From an uncultured Flavobacteriaceae bacterium (GTDB lineage: Bacteria > Bacteroidota > Bacteroidia > Flavobacteriales > Flavobacteriaceae), in the NCBI GenBank assembly GCA_947502635.1, contig CANNAN010000018.1:1-64000 (forward strand): 64,000 bases of DNA. The letters run 5' to 3'. Position 1 is the stretch's first letter, and every line of letters begins with the position of its first letter. The position numbers and the translations under genes were made by a program. Below the pieces are notes generated by a model that was given only the letters and a program-made list of their open reading frames with translations, searched no databases and was not told where the DNA came from. Shown one piece after another: positions 6,586-15,300 of the stretch.

Positions 6586-7650
6586 TTATACATTTACTAA
6601 TGTATTAATCAATTCAGAATTGATATAGTAGTTTACCTTACCAACTTTGACTTTTTCTAACAAACCTAAACTTGATATTTTGTTTAAATAATTTGAAGCT
6701 GTTTGCCTTGTAACTTTTAAATCATTTTCCAAATACTCAATTTTAGTATAGGGATTTTTGAATAAATTATTGATCAAATCTTGACTGTAAATTTTAGGTA
6801 ATTCTGTACGGATGGTAACTTTATGCTTTTGCATTAAGGCTTTAATTTCGGTGATTAAAGTAATGGTCTGTTTTGCAGTAACCTCAACACCTTTCAATAA
6901 ATACAAAACCAAACTTTCCCAATCATTATTTGTTCTAACTTCTTGTAATACCTTATAATAATCGGTTTTGTTTTGAGTAATAAACCTACTTAAATAAAGA
7001 ATAGGAATATCTAACAAGCCTTGTTGCACTAGGTAAAGGATGTTAATTATTCTACCAGTCCTACCATTACCGTCATAAAAAGGGTGTATGCTTTCAAATT
7101 GGTAATGAATTACAGCCATTTTAATTAAGCTATCTAAATTGGAAAAATCATTATCATTAATAAACTTTTCAAGGTTCGACATTAAGTCGAGTATTTCGTC
7201 TGGGTGTTGAGGTGGGGTATAAACTACTTTACCTTGAGAGTTAACTAATTTAGTTCCTGCTTGGGTTCTAAACCCTGCATTGCTTTCTAACAATTCTTTT
7301 TGAATCGTTAGGATATGTTTATTTAAAAGTAGTCTTTCTTTACGTACTATTTGAAAGCCTAATTTTAAACCACGAGCATAATTATAAACCTCTTTTGCAG
7401 CAGTACTTTTACTTTCAATAAAGATGTTTTCTTTATACAAATCATCATGAGTAGTAACTATGTTTTCTATTTCGCTACTGTCTTTCGCTTCCTGTAATGT
7501 AAGTGTATCAATTAAAATACTCTCATTGGGAATTGTTTTTGCGGTCCCTTTTAACTCTGCTAGGTAACGATGTGCCTTTGCTAATTGCTTTAAAATTTTT
7601 GGTGTTTCTAATTCTGTATTAGGAGGGAGTAATGGTAGTTTAAATTCCAT
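6586..7650 (-). CDS. Fic-domain protein (AMPylase-type) with C-terminal winged helix
   Basis: A 354-residue Fic family protein. The catalytic motif HPFYDGNGRTGR is at residues 189-200, complete for nucleotidyl transfer to a target hydroxyl. An N-terminal inhibitory-type motif, SSEIEN (58-63, [S/T]xxxE[G/N]), marks it as class II with its own autoinhibitory helix, and there is an N-terminal Fic_N-like region. Residues about 290-350 form a winged helix (KVTRQTASNYLNKISSLGLLEKV), so the protein may bind DNA. The start ATG (7648-7650) lies 2 bases after the stop of the XRE gene upstream, so the two form one operon. The target is unknown; a toxin-antitoxin or regulatory role is inference. Confidence 0.88.
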   Translation of the reverse strand: MEFKLPLLPPNTELETPKILKQLAKAHRYLAELKGTAKTIPNESILIDTLTLQEAKDSSEIENIVTTHDDLYKENIFIESKSTAAKEVYNYARGLKLGFQIVRKERLLLNKHILTIQKELLESNAGFRTQAGTKLVNSQGKVVYTPPQHPDEILDLMSNLEKFINDNDFSNLDSLIKMAVIHYQFESIHPFYDGNGRTGRIINILYLVQQGLLDIPILYLSRFITQNKTDYYKVLQEVRTNNDWESLVLYLLKGVEVTAKQTITLITEIKALMQKHKVTIRTELPKIYSQDLINNLFKNPYTKIEYLENDLKVTRQTASNYLNKISSLGLLEKVKVGKVNYYINSELINTLVNV

Positions 7651-7652
7651 AC

Positions 7653-7925
7653 TTAATTACTCTTTTTTAAATCACCAACAGGAACATAAGAACCTTCACG
7701 AAACGCATAAATTGTTTCTGTTTCCGTTTCTTTTGTTGGAACAAACAACTCTCTAATATCTACATCCAAAACTTCTGCAATTTGCTTTAATAATTCAGGT
7801 TTAGGAAAGCTATTGCCTTGAACAATATTTGATATACTGGCAGGGGTAACCTCAACTTTTTCAGCAAGTTCTTTTCCTGACATCCCTTTTTCTTTTAAAA
7901 GCTCTTTTAATTTTAAAATACTCAT
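7653..7925 (-). CDS. XRE-family helix-turn-helix regulator
   Basis: A 90-residue DNA-binding protein with a Cro/C1-type HTH (PF01381) at about residues 4-60: LKELLKEKGMSGKELAEKV, then the recognition segment VTPASISNIVQGNSFPKP. The C-terminal tail (ETETETIYAFREGSYVPVG) is short. It is the first gene of the XRE-fic operon and probably represses its own promoter. Two identical 20-bp repeats containing a TAGTATTACTA dyad lie upstream at 7962-7981 and 8047-8066. Confidence 0.88.
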   Translation of the reverse strand: MSILKLKELLKEKGMSGKELAEKVEVTPASISNIVQGNSFPKPELLKQIAEVLDVDIRELFVPTKETETETIYAFREGSYVPVGDLKKSN

Positions 7926-7961
7926 AATTCTTTACCATTTCAGTTATTACAAATATAATGA

Positions 7962-8066
7962 AATTATAGTATTACTAAATATATCTATAAATAATTATAG
8001 TTTTGATTGTATTCTATTATACTAATGATTGTATTTTTGTTGTAATAATTATAGTATTACTAAATA
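7962..8066. promoter_or_regulatory. paired 20-bp operator-like direct repeats upstream of the XRE-fic operon
   Basis: The sequence AATTATAGTATTACTAAATA occurs exactly at 7962-7981 and again at 8047-8066, 85 bases apart (about eight helical turns). Each copy contains the near-palindrome TAGTATTACTA. A partial third copy (AATTATAG) is at 7993-8000. The pair lies between the divergent XRE and radC reading frames and is a good candidate for looped autorepression by the XRE protein; binding is inferred from position. Confidence 0.6.
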
Positions 8067-8114
8067 ATCACAATATAAAAACTACGCTTAGAAGAAAAGT
8101 ATTTAAAAGAGCTT

Positions 8115-8559
8115 ATGAAAATTTATAAAACTACAATACCTGAAATTAAACTGAAAAAGCTGAAAACAAATTTCAACAAGGCAAAAGTATCTTCAAGTAG
8201 TACGGCATAAATATGCAAGACAATTCTACTATGATGATTTAACTATTTATGAATCATTTTTTATGATATTATTAAATAATGCTAATAATACTATTGGCTA
8301 TGTTAAAATAAGTCAAGGAGGAATAGCAGGAACATTAGCAGATGTAAGAATAATTGCCAAATATGCGATAAATTCACTTGCGACATCAGTTATATTAGTA
8401 CATAACCACCCTTCGGGTACTCTCAAGCCAAGTCAATCTGATAAATATATTACTAAAAAAATAAAAAGAACTTTGAATATTTTTGATTGCAAAGTATTAG
8501 ATCACATAATCCTAACAGAAACAGATTATTATTCATTTGCTGATGACCATATTATTTAA
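8115..8559 (+). pseudogene. frameshifted short radC-like gene
   Basis: Translation from ATG 8115 gives MKIYKTTIPEIKLKK and on to a TAA at 8208-8210. Moving to the +1 frame at 8209 restores the family sequence KYARQFYYDDLTIYESFF, joining the JAB domain that continues to 8559. The JAMM site is intact (HNHPSG then S and D in KPSQSD). The frames differ by one base, so full-length protein would need slippage; a downstream ATG at 8263 could yield only a 98-residue JAB core. Compared with the 3412-4035 copy it is a different RadC-like lineage without the C-terminal extension. Confidence 0.7.
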
Positions 8560-8627
8560 ACTTAACGGAGCTGATAAAAATACTTAAAACAGATCTTACT
8601 TACACTTAAAATGGCACCTGTAAAAAT

Positions 8628-8659
8628 AAAACCCAGTAAAATCAATACATACTGGGTTT
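8628..8659 (-). terminator. terminator of ssrA
   Basis: AAACCCAGTA (8628-8637) and TACTGGGTTT (8650-8659) form a perfect 10-bp stem with a 12-base loop immediately after the 3' end of tmRNA on the minus strand, with an A/T-rich tract beyond. It is placed as the intrinsic terminator of ssrA. Confidence 0.7.
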
Positions 8660-8664
8660 ATTTG

Positions 8665-9056
8665 TGGAGTCGGAGAGAATCGAACTCTCGTCCAAACAAG
8701 TAATCAAAGAGCTTTCTACACGTTTATTCTTTTCTTGGATTTTCGATTATAAGCTGGTTAAAGACAACCCACTTAAAACTTATCTTTTTTAGTTTCGAAA
8801 GAGCAACAAAGCACTACCCAATCTATGTTAACATTTACGATGCCTCAAAATGGAACGCCGTTAACCAAGGCTTTCCAGAGACATAAAGCTTGTACACCTT
8901 GTGTACCTAGGCCAATCCTACTATAATTCGGATTATGCAGCTAAAGCGTAGTTATTCTCGCCGTTTAAAATTTGGTCTAGCCTTTAACGTGTTTCAATGC
9001 CATTACACGACGTGCTTACCGTTCAATTAATCTCGCTGTCAAAACCAGTCGACCCC
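8665..9056 (-). ncRNA. ssrA: tmRNA (transfer-messenger RNA)
   Basis: About 392 nt on the minus strand, 5' end at 9056 (GGGGTCGACTGGTTTTGACA). The acceptor stem GGGGTCG pairs with CGACTCC (8666-8672 as read on the plus strand), with the T-loop sequence GTTCGATTC next to it. The tag reading frame is 8962 down to 8933 and encodes GENNYALAA plus TAA, the usual bacteroidete degradation tag ending ALAA. The 3' CCA is not encoded (ACAA follows), so it must be added. tmRNA rescues stalled ribosomes and tags the nascent chain for proteolysis. Its 3' end faces the accessory island at 1-8660, and ssrA 3' ends are frequent integrase targets. Confidence 0.95.
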
Positions 9057-9146
9057 TAATTAATTGTGAGTATTATCCTATGTTTTAGATTGTCTATAAC
9101 TACCCTTTGCAAGGAACTACAGAGTCTTAATCTTTAACTTGGGAAG

Positions 9147-9154
9147 CAAAGGTA
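9147..9154 (-). promoter_or_regulatory. -7 promoter element for ssrA
   Basis: On the minus strand this is TACCTTTG, a match to the bacteroidete -7 consensus TAnnTTTG, about 90 bases before the mature 5' end of tmRNA; a TTTG about 22 bases farther upstream could be the -33 element. It implies a precursor with a 5' leader that is processed away. Confidence 0.55.
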
Positions 9155-9283
9155 TCAAAAAGTTTGTATAACCATGCAAATCCTCTTATTTTCGTGCAAA
9201 AATTGTTCCATATTAAATTAACTACTTGTATTCGTAGTAATTAGTTTTTCTGGAACAGTTAACTAACGAAACCAATTAACCAA

Positions 9284-10495
9284 ATGAATATTCAGTTTGC
9301 TATTATAAAAGAGCGTAAAACTCCACCAGATAGGCGTGTGGTATTTTCTCCGTTAAAGTTAGTTGAAGCTCAAAAAGAATTTACAAAAGCGACTTTTAAA
9401 GTTGAATCTAGTGATATTCGAGTGTTTTCTGATGAGCAGTATAAAACAGAGGGATTTGAAGTTGTAAATAATATAGACGATTGCGATGTAATGATTGGTG
9501 TGAAAGAAGTGCCAATTGAAAATTTAATTCCAAATAAAAAATACTTTTTCTTTTCACACACAATAAAAAAACAACCTTACAATAGAAAGCTTCTAAAAGC
9601 TGTTTTAGACAAAAATATAGAATTGTATGACCATGAAACCATTATAGGTAGTAACGGGTTTCGTTTAATTGGGTTTGGGTATTATGCAGGACTGGTAGGA
9701 GCTTACAATGGTTTTAGAGCTTTGGGATTACGAGATGAGTTGTTTAATTTGCCAAAAGTAGAAAGTCTTGCAGATTTAAATGCTGTAAAAGCAGCGTTAG
9801 ATAAAATACAACTGCCTAATATTAAGATATTACTCTCTGGAACAGGAAAGGTAGCACATGGAGCAAAAGAAATTCTAGATCATTTAAAAGTAAAACAAGT
9901 GAGTGATGCTTTGTATTTAACGTCTAAATTTACCGAACCTGTTTACTGTTTAGTGGATGTGATGGAATATAGCAAGCGTAAAGATGGTAAAGTAGGAAAT
10001 AAGACAGAATTTTATAAAGATGCGACTGGTTACGAAAGTAATTTTATGCCCTATGCTAAAGAAACAGATTTTTTTATTGCAGGCCATTTTTATGGTACAG
10101 GAGCTCCTTATTTATTTACACGAAACGATGCTAAGTCACCAGATTTTAATATAAAACTAGTGGCAGACATTAGTTGTGATGTGGATGGACCAGTGGCTTC
10201 TACATTAAGAGCGTCGACTATTGAAGAACCTTTCTATGGTTACGACCCGCAATCTGAAAGTGAAGTTGCTTTTAATGCTAAAGATGCCATTACCGTTATG
10301 GCAGTAGATAATTTGCCATGTGAACTTCCAAAAGACGCCAGTGAGGGGTTTGGCGAACAATTTCTTCAGTATGTTATACCTGCATTTTTTAATAATGATG
10401 CAGATGGTGTTTTAGAACGTGCTAGAATAACAAAAAATGGAAAATTAACAGAACGATTCTCTTATTTACAGGATTATGTGAATGGTAAAGAGTAA
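9284..10495 (+). CDS. saccharopine dehydrogenase / alanine dehydrogenase family oxidoreductase
   Basis: A 403-residue NAD(P)-dependent enzyme of the AlaDH/PNT superfamily, closest in layout to saccharopine dehydrogenase (NAD+, L-lysine-forming). The N-terminal domain starts IKERKTPPDRRVVFSP, with the substrate-side arginines of this group; the Rossmann segment ILLSGTGKVAHGA is near residues 182-194, and a late motif ISCDVDGPVASTLRAST follows. Length is typical. The reaction would be oxidative cleavage of saccharopine to lysine and 2-oxoglutarate or a related imino-acid reduction. Most Bacteroidota make lysine by the diaminopimelate route, so the physiological substrate is uncertain. The SDR gene follows 20 bases downstream, probably in the same transcript. 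Confidence 0.78.
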   Translation: MNIQFAIIKERKTPPDRRVVFSPLKLVEAQKEFTKATFKVESSDIRVFSDEQYKTEGFEVVNNIDDCDVMIGVKEVPIENLIPNKKYFFFSHTIKKQPYNRKLLKAVLDKNIELYDHETIIGSNGFRLIGFGYYAGLVGAYNGFRALGLRDELFNLPKVESLADLNAVKAALDKIQLPNIKILLSGTGKVAHGAKEILDHLKVKQVSDALYLTSKFTEPVYCLVDVMEYSKRKDGKVGNKTEFYKDATGYESNFMPYAKETDFFIAGHFYGTGAPYLFTRNDAKSPDFNIKLVADISCDVDGPVASTLRASTIEEPFYGYDPQSESEVAFNAKDAITVMAVDNLPCELPKDASEGFGEQFLQYVIPAFFNNDADGVLERARITKNGKLTERFSYLQDYVNGKE

Positions 10496-10515
10496 TTTCG
10501 AATTACTAAAATGAT

Positions 10516-11301
10516 ATGATAACTAAAACAGCGTTAGTAACAGGGGCTGCTTCGGGATTGGGATATGAATTGGCGTTTTTACTAATAAAGGATGATTATA
10601 ATCTTGTTTTAGTTGATATTGATGCACCTAAACTAAAAGAAGTAAAACAATTTTTTAATAAAGCGTATAAAAAAAGTACGGTTAATATCTTAGTTAAAGA
10701 TTTAAGCCAGCCAGATGTTGCCCAAGAAATTTATAATGAAGTTAAGCATTTAGCCATAGATGTATTAGTAAATAATGCAGGTTTTGGGTTATTTGGGACA
10801 TTTGCAAACACAGATTGGAAACGTGAATCTGAGATGCTTCACCTTCATGTTTTAACAACAACGCATTTAACAAAATTGATTTTACCAGCTATGATATCAA
10901 GAAAATCTGGTAAAATCTTAAACATTTCATCTTTGGCAGCATTTCAACCAGGACCAATGATGTCTATGTATTATGCATCAAAATCGTATATTTTATCTTT
11001 TTCTGAGGCTATAGCAAATGAGTTAAAGGGGACAGGGGTAACAGTGACTGCTTTATGCCCAGGCCCTACTAAAACGTTATTTCAAGAAACAGTTTCTAAC
11101 GATTGTTCAGAAAATAAAATTAGTTTTAATATGGCCTGTCCAATGGATGTAGCATTGTATGGTTATAATGCTATGAGAAAAGGAAAAACAGTGGCGATTC
11201 CTGGTGCGTTTAACAAGTTTTTATCTACAATTCCTCGTTTTATTTCAAGAAATATGGCAACAAGAATTGTTAGAAATATTCAAGAAAAGAATAGGGCTTA
11301 A
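10516..11301 (+). CDS. short-chain dehydrogenase/reductase
   Basis: A 261-residue classical SDR. The cofactor motif TGAASGLG is at residues 9-16, NNAG is near 90, the catalytic Ser lies in NISSLAA and the YxxxK pair in YYASK. D34 (LVDID) after strand 2 points to NAD(H) preference, though this is only indicative. A PGPT loop and a C-terminal substrate lid are present. The subgroup resembles DltE-like and 3-oxoacyl-reductase-like cytosolic SDRs; the substrate is unknown. It follows the saccharopine dehydrogenase-like gene by 20 bases and converges on the MSEP-CTERM gene, 27 bases away. Confidence 0.88.
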   Translation: MITKTALVTGAASGLGYELAFLLIKDDYNLVLVDIDAPKLKEVKQFFNKAYKKSTVNILVKDLSQPDVAQEIYNEVKHLAIDVLVNNAGFGLFGTFANTDWKRESEMLHLHVLTTTHLTKLILPAMISRKSGKILNISSLAAFQPGPMMSMYYASKSYILSFSEAIANELKGTGVTVTALCPGPTKTLFQETVSNDCSENKISFNMACPMDVALYGYNAMRKGKTVAIPGAFNKFLSTIPRFISRNMATRIVRNIQEKNRA

Positions 11302-11328
11302 TTGTTTTTCTGAAAGAAATATCCATTT

Positions 11329-14127
11329 TCAATTAAACAATTTACCTTTTCTTAAAAAGAAAAAAATACTGAAAAGAATAAGGATTATTATATAACCTGG
11401 TTCAGACATGCGTTGAGTACTTTCGTTTAAATCTAAGGACTTTTTACCATTTAAAACTTGCTCTTGTTTTTTCTTTAATACCATTTTTTGTGCTTCAGTT
11501 TCAACAACAATATAAGATGTTAACGGCGTCATTATTTTAGATTTAAAACTCATTTTTACACTATTATTCCAATCTCTCTCAGAATTTTCTGGATGCAAGA
11601 CATCAGAAATCCATTTCCCTTGCATTAGTAATCCAGAATTCCAATGAGATGTATTCATAGTATTCGTTAATTCAATGTTTGATGACTTTAAGACAATATT
11701 TGGTAAACTGTCGTTTGGTAAATAAACAAGAGGTTTTTTTAGGTTAGGCCATGCTAAAACATCATAACCAAACTGTATTGAAGTATCTATATTTATAAAT
11801 TGTTTAGGATTTGTATTTAAGTCATGAGAAGCTAAATATCCCAATGTATTTAAATGATAGAATAGATTATTTTCTGGATATGCTATTTTAAAATCTGAAA
11901 AGTTTTTACTTATAATAGCATCTAACATATTGTCTGTTATTGTAATTATTATGGGGTATTGGTTAGAAGGTTTTATGTAAGCATGATATAACACTTTTTT
12001 TATAGCGCGTTCTAAGTAAAATCCACCATCAAAGGTTTTGTTTTTTAATTCACCCTTCCAGTTATCATTGAAGTTGATTGTATTTGTATATGAATTTGTG
12101 AAACTAATTTTAGCGTTTTCAGTACTTAAATGGTTTTTTTTAACAAACGTTTCTAATGTTTTAATATAGCTATTTATTAAAGAGTCTTTCTCTTTAGAAG
12201 TATCAATTATGAAATGATAATATGGTGTTCTATTTACGTTTTTAAGATTCTCTTTTTCTTTTGAAGATACATAAATTACATTTTCATTTGTGTCGTTTTG
12301 TGATATTAGCCTTAGAGGTTTGTCTTCACCTAAAGAAAGTTTGTGATCATCTATGGATAAAATAATAGGCTCTTTATGGATACATTGAATTCCAGTTTTT
12401 CGTACTTCATTTTTAGCAAATGGAAATACTCTAAATGAGACTTTATTCCCTGTTAAGTAGTGTAATAAACCAGGATCTCTATTAATGTTTCTAATTTCAG
12501 AAAAAATCCACATGGCAGATTTTTTTTCTGCTAGAATTCCCATTTCTTTTCTATCACCTACATAAAGGTAATAATCGTTTATCCAGCACCCGTCTGGTAA
12601 ATCTATAGTTGTAGCATATTCTGAAGTAAAATTATTTTTATTCGCATTTGTAATTTCTATGTTAATCCAACTAGTCCAAAAACCCTCTTCTTTGTTATAA
12701 GTACTTGTTGATCCTATTTTTGATATTTCTACATCTATATTTCTTAACCTTTCTGATCTTAATTCAAAAGGTTTATTCTTAAAAAAGATATTTTCGATAG
12801 TGTTTATTTTTGAGTCTGAAAGCGTTAAATTATCTAAAACTATCCAATTGAATAAAGATGAAATATATGGTGTTTGAGGGCTAAAAAGGAAATCTGAGTT
12901 ACGTGTTTTGTTACTTTTAACAGTCTTTAATGTATTTTCAAGTGAAGACTTATTTATAAGATAATCTTTAGAATAATCTGGTGTGTAAATATAATTTAGT
13001 GTTTCATTTAGTACTTGTTTATCAGAGTAAAAAGTAAGTGTAATTACAGAAGGAATAATAAAAAAACCTATTAAAGACAAGGTAATTAATGCTCTTTTGG
13101 AATAATATTTTTTTAAGTATTTAAAATCATAAGAAAGTTCTTGAATATGAATAACGAAAAGCACTAAAGGTGTAAGCATTAAAAAACCAATGCCAATCGC
13201 GACAATAGCAATTACTGATAATGGCAAGTATGGCAAGAATATAATGAAAAAATAGGATGTAAATGAAAATGTAATAGTTCTTCCAACGAATAATAATAAT
13301 CTATAAATTTTATGATCTAGATCTGGTAGACAAATTAATATCCCATTGAATACAGATATTATATAAAACCATAGAGAATTGAAATTGCCAAAAGCACCAC
13401 TAAAGTTATTTCCTATCAATCCATTATTTAAAGCAAGTCCTATAACTGGTAATAAGATTCCAACAATAAATTTTGTAATAGAATTAACGTCTTTCCATTG
13501 TTTCCCTTTTCTTATTGATAGTATATAAATACTTCTTACCAAGAAAAACAGAAACAAAATAACGGCTATTATACTTGCAATAATTATAATATGTTGTTCG
13601 AATTTATAATCAACATGTTTCCATAATGGTAAACTGATTTGTACAAATAAATAAGCTATGAGTGGAATTGATAAGGATAACAGAAAGCTTACCCATGCTT
13701 TATGTTCCTTTTCTTTTGAAGTAAACTTTATAACAATAACAAAAAGCGAGTGAGCAAGTGTAGGCATTAAAAAAGTACCCGTGTAGCGAATTAAATTACC
13801 AGAAAACATCCATCTTGGTATGTTCCAAGGAATGATATCCGAACTATAACTATTGTATGTATATAAAAATGTAGTGTAGATGATGAGGGATGAAAAAGCA
13901 TATATAACTGAAATTTCTTTATGCCGTAGAATAGTAGTAACTGTATAAATTAAATGAATTATTGTTAAGACAAAAAGTGTGATTCCGAACCGATACCAAA
14001 GTAAAATGCTTTCTTCACTTAAAAGAGTTTTTATAATTTGAAATTCACTATAAAAAATTGAAAACAATAAAATGACTGGCACTAAGTGTATTATAATTAG
14101 CCATTTTGGATTAAGTAAGTTTTTCAT
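11329..14127 (-). CDS. MSEP-CTERM sorting-domain protein (XrtK substrate)
   Basis: A 932-residue membrane protein. Roughly residues 1-370 contain about ten hydrophobic helices; about 370-905 form a large extracytoplasmic region with a VIT-like stretch (LPDGCWINDYYLYVGDRKEM, then AEKKSAMWIF and NRDPGLLHYL). The C-terminus is the MSEP-CTERM signal: MSEP at 907-910, a hydrophobic helix GYIIILILFSIFFFL and a basic end RKGKLFN. In Haft's exosortase classification MSEP-CTERM proteins pair with exosortase XrtK, and XrtK is encoded immediately upstream with a 17-base overlap. Expected fate: transport, transpeptidation or cleavage at MSEP and surface anchoring. The biological role is unknown. Confidence 0.88.
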   Translation of the reverse strand: MKNLLNPKWLIIIHLVPVILLFSIFYSEFQIIKTLLSEESILLWYRFGITLFVLTIIHLIYTVTTILRHKEISVIYAFSSLIIYTTFLYTYNSYSSDIIPWNIPRWMFSGNLIRYTGTFLMPTLAHSLFVIVIKFTSKEKEHKAWVSFLLSLSIPLIAYLFVQISLPLWKHVDYKFEQHIIIIASIIAVILFLFFLVRSIYILSIRKGKQWKDVNSITKFIVGILLPVIGLALNNGLIGNNFSGAFGNFNSLWFYIISVFNGILICLPDLDHKIYRLLLFVGRTITFSFTSYFFIIFLPYLPLSVIAIVAIGIGFLMLTPLVLFVIHIQELSYDFKYLKKYYSKRALITLSLIGFFIIPSVITLTFYSDKQVLNETLNYIYTPDYSKDYLINKSSLENTLKTVKSNKTRNSDFLFSPQTPYISSLFNWIVLDNLTLSDSKINTIENIFFKNKPFELRSERLRNIDVEISKIGSTSTYNKEEGFWTSWINIEITNANKNNFTSEYATTIDLPDGCWINDYYLYVGDRKEMGILAEKKSAMWIFSEIRNINRDPGLLHYLTGNKVSFRVFPFAKNEVRKTGIQCIHKEPIILSIDDHKLSLGEDKPLRLISQNDTNENVIYVSSKEKENLKNVNRTPYYHFIIDTSKEKDSLINSYIKTLETFVKKNHLSTENAKISFTNSYTNTINFNDNWKGELKNKTFDGGFYLERAIKKVLYHAYIKPSNQYPIIITITDNMLDAIISKNFSDFKIAYPENNLFYHLNTLGYLASHDLNTNPKQFINIDTSIQFGYDVLAWPNLKKPLVYLPNDSLPNIVLKSSNIELTNTMNTSHWNSGLLMQGKWISDVLHPENSERDWNNSVKMSFKSKIMTPLTSYIVVETEAQKMVLKKKQEQVLNGKKSLDLNESTQRMSEPGYIIILILFSIFFFLRKGKLFN

Positions 14128-14635
14128 GATTTTTTATTGATTTAGTTTGTATGTAGTTTAGTAACATGTAAAATATTATTAAGAATGATAGGTAGATAAA
14201 GACACCCTCTGCTTGATGTAACCAGGCATGTTTAAATTGAGTACTATGTTCAATGAATAAGGAAACCAAAATCCTAGAGGTGTTTACAAATAAGGTTACT
14301 ATGTATGCCAATAAGAGAGAAAGGAGCAGGGTTAAAAATTTTAAGTAGTGATGCTTCACAAATTTTAAACTTGAAAAGAAAAATAAAATAAAAGACAGCA
14401 TCCAAAAATTAAAACCAGAACATGATTTATCTATCACCATGTTCAGCTTTTCATGATAAAACCCAGTACTCTCAGAATAAGTAGAAAACGAATATGTTAT
14501 TAAAGAGATCATCTTATCTGTTGGACTTGTTAATAATAAAACATGATTGTTATTGGCATATGTGTAGGTGAACTTTAAGCCGATAAAAATCAAGATTCCA
14601 ATAATATAATGCACTAAGTTGTTGGTTGTCTTCAT
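14111..14635 (-). CDS. xrtK: exosortase K
   Basis: A 174-residue integral membrane protein with about five helices and the exosortase/archaeosortase catalytic set: C72 (IDKSCSGFNFW), R121 (VNTSRILV) and H140 (AWLHQAEGVF). Shorter than typical exosortases (about 250-300 aa), as expected for XrtK. It should process the MSEP-CTERM sorting signal of the protein encoded directly downstream (17-base overlap). Its start overlaps the DUF1361 gene stop by 4 bases, placing it in the long minus-strand operon. Confidence 0.88.
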   Translation of the reverse strand: MKTTNNLVHYIIGILIFIGLKFTYTYANNNHVLLLTSPTDKMISLITYSFSTYSESTGFYHEKLNMVIDKSCSGFNFWMLSFILFFFSSLKFVKHHYLKFLTLLLSLLLAYIVTLFVNTSRILVSLFIEHSTQFKHAWLHQAEGVFIYLSFLIIFYMLLNYIQTKSIKNHEKLT

Positions 14636-15300
14636 ATTATTTTTTCGATGCTGGTTAAGTTTTTAAACATCCAAAATCCAATACTTAAAAAAAGCCCGAA
14701 CAGAAAAGTGAATAACCAAGCTTCTAAATGCTGATTAGGATGCGAGATGATGTTGAAAATATCGTTAAATAAAGACAATGGACTTTGAATGATTTCCCAA
14801 GAATTATAACGTAAAAAACGCCCCAAATAGACACCAAATCCAGATAGGAAGAGTATAAGTATCATAGTAAAACGAGTCTTTTTTACTTTTAAATATTGAT
14901 TTAATAATGTTTCCATATCTAATAAAGATAGTAAGAACATTAATAATCCGTTTAACGCAAAAGAACTAACGACAAGAATATCTAACCATAATAAGTGACT
15001 GGAGCTTATTTTTAAATGCAGTAAATCTGTAATAATATAAGGCGCATTGGGTAAAAAAAGCAGCCATATGCAAAACCATATTACAAACCCTATTTTATTA
15101 AGCTTTGGGATACTTACTAAATAGGTTGTAATGGCAAATGGGATGATTGCTAAAAACAAATTCCAGATTAGAAACAGAAAGAAATAGGAATGTGTTAATT
15201 TCATTCTAATCATTAGTAATACGATACTTAAAGTTATTGAAATACCTAGTAAGTAAAAGATTTTAAATCGGTTAAATAGAAGTGTTTTTATGGTGTTCAT
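14632..15300 (-). CDS. DUF1361 membrane protein
   Basis: A 222-residue protein with about six transmembrane helices and the DUF1361 (PF07099) signatures WLLFLPNAPYIITDLLHL (about 80-97) and YLGRFLRYNSWEI (about 158-170). Function unknown. It overlaps xrtK and the DUF2809 gene by 4 bases on each side, so it is translationally coupled within the exosortase operon. Confidence 0.85.
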   Translation of the reverse strand: MNTIKTLLFNRFKIFYLLGISITLSIVLLMIRMKLTHSYFFLFLIWNLFLAIIPFAITTYLVSIPKLNKIGFVIWFCIWLLFLPNAPYIITDLLHLKISSSHLLWLDILVVSSFALNGLLMFLLSLLDMETLLNQYLKVKKTRFTMILILFLSGFGVYLGRFLRYNSWEIIQSPLSLFNDIFNIISHPNQHLEAWLFTFLFGLFLSIGFWMFKNLTSIEKII

